NCBI GenBank assembly: GCA_041913505.1
Contig: JAYSFC010000119.1
Coordinates: forward strand, 1 to 11,342
Length of the DNA stretch: 11,342 bases
Direction: 5' to 3'
DNA from: JAYSFC01 sp041913505
Lineage (GTDB): Bacteria; Pseudomonadota; Gammaproteobacteria; Burkholderiales; Burkholderiaceae_C
Below are positions 6,592-11,342 of the stretch, piece by piece. Made by a program: the position numbers and the translations under genes. Numbering within the stretch: the first letter of the stretch is position 1; the number at the start of each line of letters is the position of its first letter. The notes under the pieces are model-generated. The model did not search any database and had not been told where the DNA came from. It was given only the letters and a program-made list of their open reading frames with translations.

Positions 6592-7425
6592 CTACTCGCC
6601 CAAGACGGCAGAGAGGACTTCCGCCAGCGCAGCGGCGGTGTCGGCGTCGTCGGTGAGGGCGTCGATGATCGCGGCCTGGCAGGCGGTGCGCAGCGCTACG
6701 CCGCTGGCGTGCAGGCGCGCGGCCATCACGAGCAGGCGGGTGCTCACGGTTTCCTCGAGGTCCTGTTCGGTGAGGCGGCGCAGTGCCTGGGCCAGCGCCA
6801 CGAGGCGCTCGGCCGTGGCGGCGCCGGCGTCCCCGCCCATGCCTGACTCGCGTTCGACGATGGCCTGCTCGATGGCGGGCGCGGGGTAGTTGAAGTTGAG
6901 AGCAACGAAGCGTTGGCGTGTGCTGGGCTTGAGGCTCTTGAGGATGTTCTGGTAGCCGGGGTTGTAGCTCACCACGAGCATGAAACCCGGTGCAGCGGCC
7001 AATTGCTCGCCTGTGCGTTCGATGGGCAGCACGCGCCGGTCGTCGGCCAGCGGGTGCAGCACCACGGTGGTGTCCTTGCGGGCCTCGACCACCTCGTCGA
7101 GATAGCAGATGGCGCCCGTGCGCACGGCCCGTGTGAGCGGTCCGTCCGACCACATGGTGCCACCGTCGGCGATGAGGTGGCGGCCCACGAGGTCGGCGGC
7201 CGAGAGGTCGTCATGGCAGCTCACGGTGATGAGCGGCCGACCCAGGCGTGCGGCCATGTGCTCGACGAAGCGCGTCTTGCCACAGCCCGTGGGGCCCTTG
7301 ATGAGCACGGGCAGGCGCTGGCGGAAGGCGTGCTCGAAGAGCGCGCTCTCGCCGCCCTGCTCGGCGTAGTAGGGCACCTGCGGTGCGCTGCCCGGCTGCA
7401 GGTGCCGCAGGTCGCTATGGTCCAT
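6592..7425 (-). CDS. norQ: MoxR-type AAA+ ATPase NorQ
   Basis: NorQ is a cytoplasmic AAA+ ATPase that works with NorD to activate the NO reductase. The 277 residues include Walker A GPTGCGKT (44-51), Walker B ICYLDE (106-111), the sensor segment SYNPGYQ (153-159) and arginine residues at 170 and 172 in STRQRF. This is the CbbQ/NorQ branch of the MoxR group. Two ATG codons compete, 7431 and 7425; a GGAG motif lies eight bases before 7425 but only two before 7431, so the shorter form, MDHSDLRHL, is chosen. The gene begins 24 bases after norB and is followed 23 bases later by norD, consistent with one transcript. NorQ is about 260-280 residues in other denitrifiers, so it is full length. Confidence 0.95.
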   Translation of the reverse strand: MDHSDLRHLQPGSAPQVPYYAEQGGESALFEHAFRQRLPVLIKGPTGCGKTRFVEHMAARLGRPLITVSCHDDLSAADLVGRHLIADGGTMWSDGPLTRAVRTGAICYLDEVVEARKDTTVVLHPLADDRRVLPIERTGEQLAAAPGFMLVVSYNPGYQNILKSLKPSTRQRFVALNFNYPAPAIEQAIVERESGMGGDAGAATAERLVALAQALRRLTEQDLEETVSTRLLVMAARLHASGVALRTACQAAIIDALTDDADTAAALAEVLSAVLGE

Positions 7426-7449
7426 GGGCATGGCTCCGTACAAGGGGCG

Positions 7450-8901
7450 TCAGGCGCGCTGGGCGGCTTGGGCGCGCAGCGGGTTGGTGCCGCCGCCTGC
7501 CTGGACCGTCTCGGGCAGCACGTGAGCGCCGCCCACGAAGAAGCTCGCGAAGTAGCTGAACTGGCCCAGAAGGAAGGTCACGCCGCCCAGGATGCGCACC
7601 CAGTAGAAGACGCGCAACTCGTCCTGCGTGGCCATGAAGCCCATGGCGTTGGTCTCAGGCAGGCGTTGCAGCCAGACCTGCAGGATGCCCGCGCCCGTGA
7701 GCGCCAGCACCATCACGCCCATGCCGATGCTCATGATCCAGAAGCTCCACATCTCCAGGGCCTGTGCGCGCTGGCTGTTGGCCAGGCGCCCGCGCAGCGT
7801 GGGCATGGCGTAGCTGATGAGCGTGATGACGACCAGCACATAGGCACCGTAGAAGGCCAGGTGGCCGTGGGCTGCGGTGATCTGCGAGCCGTGTGTGTAG
7901 TAGTTGACGACGCTCAGCGTGTGGATGAAGCCCCACAGCCCAGCGCCCAAGAAGCCCATCACGGCGGTGCCCACGGCCCACAGCACGGCGGCCTGGTTGG
8001 GGTGGTTGCGGCGGCGGCGCTGCACCATGTTGAACGCGAACATGGTCATCATGAAGAACGGAATCGGTTCAAGCGCCGAGAAGATGCTGCCGATCCAGTG
8101 CCAGTAGCCAGGCAGGCCGATGAAGTAGAAGTGGTGGCCGGTGCCGAGCAGACCGCTCATGAGCGCGAAGGCGATGATGACGTAGAGCCACTTGTCGATG
8201 ACCTCGCGGTCCACACCCGTGGTCTTCACAAGCACGTAGGCCAGCAGTGCGCCCAGGATCAGCTCCCACACGCCCTCCACCCACAGGTGAACCACGAACC
8301 ACCAGTACATCTTGTCGCGCACGAGGTTGTGCGGGTTCACGAAGCTGAACAGGAACATCAGGGCCAGGCCCCACAGACCCATCAGCAGCACCAGGGTGAC
8401 GCTGGTCTTGCGGCCCTTGAGCACCGTGAGGCTGATGTTGTAGAGGAAGCCCAGCGCCACGACCACGATGCCTACCTTGGTGGGCAGAGGCTGCTCCAGG
8501 AACTCGCGGCCCATGGTCTGCAGCAGGTCGTTGCCTGTGAGTTCGGCCAGCTTGGCATAGGGCACGAACAGGTAGCCCAGGATGGTGAGCGCCCCGGCGG
8601 CCAGGAAGATCCAGAACAGTGCGATGGCCAGAGCCGGGCTGTGCAGCTCGGTTTCAGCCTCTTCGGGCACGATGTAGTACGCCGCGCCCATGAAGCCGAA
8701 CAACAGCCACACGATGAGCAGGTTGGTATGCACCATCCGCGCGACGTTGAACGGGATGTATGGGAAGAACAGGTCGCCGATCAGGTACTGCAGCCCCAGC
8801 GTGATGCCGAAGATGATCTGGCCGGCGAACAGCACCATGGCCGCGATGAAGTACAGCCGCGAAACCGACTGGCTTTGGTATTTGAGAACCTTGTTTGTCA
8901 T
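7450..8901 (-). CDS. norB: Nitric oxide reductase large subunit (cNOR)
   Basis: NorB is the catalytic membrane subunit reducing two NO to N2O and water with electrons from NorC. The 483-residue product has about 12 predicted membrane helices and no N-terminal extension, so it is the cytochrome c-linked form rather than the quinol-fed qNOR. Metal ligands are in place: His58 and His347 for the low-spin haem b, His345 for haem b3, and His205, Glu209, His256 and His257 for FeB, seen in VVHLWVEGVWE, GTGHHFYF and AAHGHLAF. Glu278 in the LEP segment matches a conserved active-site glutamate. The ATG at 8901 is preceded by GAGGAG eight bases away; the open frame reaches upstream to 8961 but overlaps norC and lacks that site. 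It lies 16 bases after norC. Identification is certain. Confidence 0.98.
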   Translation of the reverse strand: MTNKVLKYQSQSVSRLYFIAAMVLFAGQIIFGITLGLQYLIGDLFFPYIPFNVARMVHTNLLIVWLLFGFMGAAYYIVPEEAETELHSPALAIALFWIFLAAGALTILGYLFVPYAKLAELTGNDLLQTMGREFLEQPLPTKVGIVVVALGFLYNISLTVLKGRKTSVTLVLLMGLWGLALMFLFSFVNPHNLVRDKMYWWFVVHLWVEGVWELILGALLAYVLVKTTGVDREVIDKWLYVIIAFALMSGLLGTGHHFYFIGLPGYWHWIGSIFSALEPIPFFMMTMFAFNMVQRRRRNHPNQAAVLWAVGTAVMGFLGAGLWGFIHTLSVVNYYTHGSQITAAHGHLAFYGAYVLVVITLISYAMPTLRGRLANSQRAQALEMWSFWIMSIGMGVMVLALTGAGILQVWLQRLPETNAMGFMATQDELRVFYWVRILGGVTFLLGQFSYFASFFVGGAHVLPETVQAGGGTNPLRAQAAQRA

Positions 8902-8917
8902 GGGGTGTGCTCCTCGG

Positions 8918-9352
8918 TCAGCCTTCGATGTTGGGCGGCCAGTTCTCGGTGTTGATCTCACTGGTCCACTTGAGGAACTCGATCAGGTCGTTGGTTTGCT
9001 GCTCCGTCAGATTGAACTGCGGCATCTGGCGGCGTCCCGGCGTGTTGCTGGGCATGCCAGCGAGCCAGGCCTTGATGAAGACGGGACCGCGGCGCTTGTA
9101 GACGTTACCCAGTTCGGGCGCAAAGTACGCGCCCTCGCCAAGCAGTGTGTGGCAGCCGATGCAGTTGCGCGTCTCCCATATTTTCTTGCCCGCGACCACG
9201 GCGGGCGTGATGGCCTGCGCGTTGGAGCGCTCTGGGATACGGCGCTCGCTGTCAAAAACAATGGCGGCGAACAGCAGGATGAAAAACACCGTGCCGCCGT
9301 AAAACATGTTGCGGGCCATTTGTTTGGTAAACCCGCTGTGCACCTGGCTCAT
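8918..9352 (-). CDS. norC: Nitric oxide reductase cytochrome c subunit
   Basis: NorC anchors one c-type haem on the periplasmic face and passes electrons to NorB. Its 144 residues begin with an uncleaved membrane helix (about 15-33), followed by the haem motif CIGCH (Cys64, Cys67, His68). Met110 in RRQMPQF is the likely distal haem ligand. GEGAYFAPELGNVY (72-85) and NTENWPP near the end are typical of the family. A strong Shine-Dalgarno, GGAGG, lies eight bases before the ATG at 9352, the best site in the window, in line with a highly expressed first gene of the norCB unit. An FNR-like palindrome stands about 60 bases upstream. It is followed by norB after 16 bases. Confidence 0.98.
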   Translation of the reverse strand: MSQVHSGFTKQMARNMFYGGTVFFILLFAAIVFDSERRIPERSNAQAITPAVVAGKKIWETRNCIGCHTLLGEGAYFAPELGNVYKRRGPVFIKAWLAGMPSNTPGRRQMPQFNLTEQQTNDLIEFLKWTSEINTENWPPNIEG

Positions 9353-9410
9353 TCGTAAGCCCTCCTTCGATCATGAGACCCATATCCTCCTGTTTCACTC
9401 AGGATTTTTC

Positions 9411-9426
9411 CTTGAACAGGTTCAAG
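9411..9426 (-). promoter_or_regulatory. Candidate FNR/DNR box upstream of norC
   Basis: CTTGAA and TTCAAG form a perfect 6-4-6 inverted repeat with the TGA/TCA core that FNR-family regulators with an E-xx-SR helix read; the fifth base differs from the TTGAT or TTGAC consensus. The site overlaps the norF stop codon and ends about 59 bases before the norC ATG. The -10 is not convincing: GATATG around 9381-9386 is the nearest candidate, giving a centre distance of about 35 instead of 32. It would let norCB be switched on separately from the upstream d1-norEF genes. Confidence 0.5.
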
Positions 9427-9700
9427 AAAAAGACCGGGCGTGCCACGCGGAAGCGGCCAGGAGTACCACCACGACCGTTGTGAGCCAGCCCAACAGCAGC
9501 CGACGCCACAGCGCGGGCGCGTGGCGCAGCTCCATGTAGTCAAGCACGATGAGCGCGCCCTTGAGCGCCGAGAGCCCGAGCACTACGCAGGCGGTGGCCA
9601 GTCCTGCACGCGCGGCGGCCCCGCTTTCGCCGAGCCACCATGTCAGCGCCGTGGCGCACAAGAGAATGGTCCAGATGGCGTTGATGCGGCGATGGGTCAT
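9422..9700 (-). CDS. norF: NorF-like small membrane protein (COX4/subunit IV family)
   Basis: The 92-residue product has three predicted membrane helices (about 7-24, 33-53 and 66-85). The segment LIVLDYMELRHAP (50-62) is typical of prokaryotic cytochrome oxidase subunit IV-like proteins. In denitrifiers such a gene often sits next to norE and is called norF; it is thought to help NO reductase reach full activity, but its exact job is unclear. Here it lies between norE and norC. It starts at ATG 9700 with no clear ribosome binding site, and no earlier in-frame start was found. The stop falls inside the FNR-like box before norC. The family call is fair; the name norF rests on the neighbours. 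Confidence 0.82.
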   Translation of the reverse strand: MTHRRINAIWTILLCATALTWWLGESGAAARAGLATACVVLGLSALKGALIVLDYMELRHAPALWRRLLLGWLTTVVVVLLAASAWHARSFS

Positions 9701-9748
9701 GGTAGGAGTGATCAGAGTGGCTTGGGGTGCCTGTGTGATGGTCCTTGT

Positions 9749-9769
9749 TTGCTATTAATTTAATAGCAA
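9749..9769 (-). repeat. AT-rich perfect palindrome between norE and norF, copy C
   Basis: TTGCTATTAA and TTAATAGCAA form two exact 10-base arms around a single central T/A. The element begins directly after the norE stop codon on the - strand. Its CTATTAAATTAATAGC core shares the CTAT...ATAGC plan of the repeat after hemF. No T-run follows on the - strand, so it is not a classical terminator, though as RNA it could cap the norE 3' end or mark a processing point between norE and norF. The remaining bases to 9701 show no clear promoter. Confidence 0.65.
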
Positions 9770-10372
9770 TCAGCGCAGCACGTACACCAGCGGAAACAGC
9801 ACCATCCACAGCAGGTCCACCATGTGCCAGAACACGGTGCCCGTTTCGAGCGCATGGCAGCGGCCCGGGCCGTAGGCGCCGCGCCGCGTGGGCGACCACA
9901 GCAGCGCAAACAGCACACAGCCCACGGCTGCGTGCAGGAAGTGAAAGCCCGTGATCATCACGTAGAGCAGGTAGAAGGTGTTGCCGGCGACGTCGATACC
10001 CTCATGCCACTTGTCCAGGTACTCGTGGCCCTTCACGGCCAGAAAGCCCAGCCCGCAGGCCAACGCGCCCAGCAGCCAGCGCGCGCCTGCGGCGCTGCGG
10101 CCACCGCGCACCGCATGCAGCGCGCGCGCCGCGCAGCCGCTGGCGCTCACGAGCAGCACGGTATTGATTGCGCCCGAATTGAGGTCCAGCGTGGCCTGTC
10201 CTGCAGCGAACACGGCCGGTTCGCGCAGTCGCGCGGCGGCGAAGGCCACGAACAGCATGCCGAAGGTCAGCAGCTCAATCAGCACCAGCAGCCACACCAC
10301 GAGATCGCCCGATAGGCGTTCCTCGGTCTGTGCTGGAGTGAAGTCTTGTACGCTGGGGGCGAGCCCGGTCAA
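9770..10372 (-). CDS. norE: NorE, cytochrome c oxidase subunit III-like protein
   Basis: NorE is a membrane protein of the haem-copper oxidase subunit III family found beside nor genes; it is not part of the purified cNOR and its role is accessory. The 200-residue form has about five membrane helices and the family landmarks: a membrane glutamate in LLVLIELLTFGMLF (28-41), KGHEYLDKWHEG (114-125), TGFHFLHAAVG (141-151) and FWHMVDLLWMVLFPLVYVL (181-199). The proposed start is TTG at 10372, which overlaps the TGA of the preceding d1 gene as TTGA, with GAGGG about ten bases upstream. The frame is open further up to 10504, but that part overlies the d1 gene and reads as a shadow. No ATG is available near the family start, so the rare start with coupling is the best choice. 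Closest alternative is an ordinary CtaE/CoxC, which the context argues against. Confidence 0.85.
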   Translation of the reverse strand: MTGLAPSVQDFTPAQTEERLSGDLVVWLLVLIELLTFGMLFVAFAAARLREPAVFAAGQATLDLNSGAINTVLLVSASGCAARALHAVRGGRSAAGARWLLGALACGLGFLAVKGHEYLDKWHEGIDVAGNTFYLLYVMITGFHFLHAAVGCVLFALLWSPTRRGAYGPGRCHALETGTVFWHMVDLLWMVLFPLVYVLR

Positions 10373-11342
10373 TGCGAGGTGCCCTCGCTGTGCGTGATTT
10401 TGTTCCACACGTTGTATTTTCCTACGGGCTTCTTCATGGGCAGGCGCTTGACCTCCTTGAAGGTAGTGGCATCGTAGACGATGAGGGCGCCGTCCATCTC
10501 CCACACGCTGGCCAGGGCGTAGCGCCCGTCGCGTGTGAACTCGATGTGTGCCAGCGTCTTGCCCGGCTCGCGCACCTGGGCCACGGTTTCGAGCGTGCGC
10601 TTGTCGATGATGGTGAGCGTGTCCTTGGCCTGCGGGCTCATCATCGAGTCGGTCCAGGCATAGGGTGTGGCCTCATGGCTGCGCATGAAGAAACCGGGGC
10701 CGGGCGTCTTGAGCGTGCGCACGCTCTTCCAGGTCTTCATGTCGATCACGTCCACGGCGCCGCCGCCCAGGTTGGGGCTGGCGAGCACGGTGGTGCCGTT
10801 CCATGCGAAGGTGATGCCCGAGCCTAGGTGTGGCATGCCGGCGATGGGCAGGTCGGCCACCTTGCGGCGGATGTCGAGGTTGACCACCTGGGCGCTGGCC
10901 TGCTCGTCCGCCCCGTTGTGCGGGCGGGTGGCGCCGAGCACGTGGCGGTAGCTCTGATCGAAGAAAAAGTCGTCGAGCGGTTCAGAGAGGGGTGTGCGGC
11001 GCACGCCCAGGTAGCCGGGCTTGGCGATGGCTTCCCCCATCTTGTAGTCGTGTACCAGCCCGTCGTAGATGGGCTCGGCGCCGGGGTTGTAGGAGATTTC
11101 CCAGAGCTCCGGAATGTCTTTGAGCGCCACCACGAAGCTTTTGCGCGGCGTAGCGTCGTATACGGCCGAAACGCGCGAACTGGCCTTGCCGTCGAGCGTG
11201 GCGGCGTCGTAGGTCTTGACCAGATTCAGGTCGGCATCGAACAGCGCCAGCGTGTGCGGCAGGTAGTTGGCGGCCATGACCCAGCGCCCGTCGCCGCTCA
11301 CGGCCACGTTGCGCATGTTCAGGCCGGCGCGCACCTCGGCCA
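10369..11342 (-). CDS. nirN: Cytochrome d1-domain protein, NirN-like, 3' part
   Basis: The frame runs off the right edge, so only about 324 C-terminal residues are seen. They form most of the eight-bladed d1 propeller known from cytochrome cd1 nitrite reductase (NirS) and its relatives NirN and NirF. Counting from the codon at 11334, visible blocks are MRNVAVSGDGRWVMAANYLP (7-26), LDDFFFDQSY (120-129), GMPHLGSGITF (166-176), GPGFFMRSHEATPYAW (212-227) and the end KPVGKYNVWNKITHSEGTSH. His169 and His220 may match the two active-site histidines of NirS. The end resembles NirS/NirN more than NirF, and RSHE-PYAW points to NirN, the dehydrogenase that makes the last double bond of haem d1. An N-terminal CxxCH domain would be expected beyond the window. 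NirS itself or NirF remain possible. It is coupled to norE by TTGA. Confidence 0.72.
   Translation of the reverse strand, partial: AEVRAGLNMRNVAVSGDGRWVMAANYLPHTLALFDADLNLVKTYDAATLDGKASSRVSAVYDATPRKSFVVALKDIPELWEISYNPGAEPIYDGLVHDYKMGEAIAKPGYLGVRRTPLSEPLDDFFFDQSYRHVLGATRPHNGADEQASAQVVNLDIRRKVADLPIAGMPHLGSGITFAWNGTTVLASPNLGGGAVDVIDMKTWKSVRTLKTPGPGFFMRSHEATPYAWTDSMMSPQAKDTLTIIDKRTLETVAQVREPGKTLAHIEFTRDGRYALASVWEMDGALIVYDATTFKEVKRLPMKKPVGKYNVWNKITHSEGTSH

Noticed and set aside
6913..8955. Open frame of 680 codons on the + strand over norQ and norB
   Set aside because: It is antisense to two firmly identified genes, its translation is His/Gln/Ala/Gly-rich with no domain, and such long shadows are common in high-GC DNA.
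9388..9404. Inverted repeat TCCTG-N7-CAGGA followed by five T on the + strand, resembling an intrinsic terminator
   Set aside because: No + strand gene leads into it, and the stem is only five bases. On the - strand it lies in the norC leader, where a weak structural role is possible but unsupported.

Overview
This is a GC-rich, gene-dense stretch that looks like a betaproteobacterium of the Comamonadaceae (Acidovorax-like). The reasons are the protein flavour, the purD-hemF-rsfS-rlmH-maf order, and short intergenic repeats with an ATAGC core of the kind I remember as abundant in that family. The genus call is inference. No RNA gene, CRISPR array, insertion sequence or phage gene was found. 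No stretch above 300 bases lacks a gene; the largest gaps are 1742-1934 and 4575-4726.

Left part, + strand (1-3809): a housekeeping block. It holds the 3' end of purD (purine synthesis), hemF (oxygen-dependent haem synthesis, overlapping purD by ATGA), rsfS (ribosome silencing factor with an unusual lysine/alanine/proline-rich tail of about 108 residues), rlmH (23S rRNA pseudouridine methyltransferase) and maf (YhdE-type nucleotide pyrophosphatase). nadD, usually found between hemF and rsfS in related bacteria, is absent; a 193-base gap with repeat remnants, a hairpin and a likely rsfS promoter lies there.

Right part, - strand (3828-11342): a denitrification cluster read right to left. It contains the 3' part of a cytochrome d1-type protein (NirN-like), norE (haem-copper oxidase subunit III-like), norF (COX4-like small membrane protein), norC and norB (the cytochrome c-dependent NO reductase), norQ (MoxR-type AAA+ ATPase), norD (VWA protein) and a Crp/Fnr-family regulator of DNR type. 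NorC passes electrons from periplasmic cytochromes to NorB, which reduces NO to N2O. NorQ and NorD together are thought to mature NorB by inserting its non-haem iron. NorE and NorF are accessory membrane proteins. The regulator is expected to sense NO and activate the cluster.

Two FNR/DNR-like palindromes stand at sensible places. One, before the regulator gene, has a -10 element at exactly class II spacing; the other, a 6-4-6 palindrome before norC, overlaps the norF stop. I see no wholly new system here. The points most worth a second look are the RsfS tail, the variant DNR boxes, the hairpin repeats immediately 3' of genes, the TTGA coupling of the d1 gene to norE, and the junction that puts the nor cluster beside maf.
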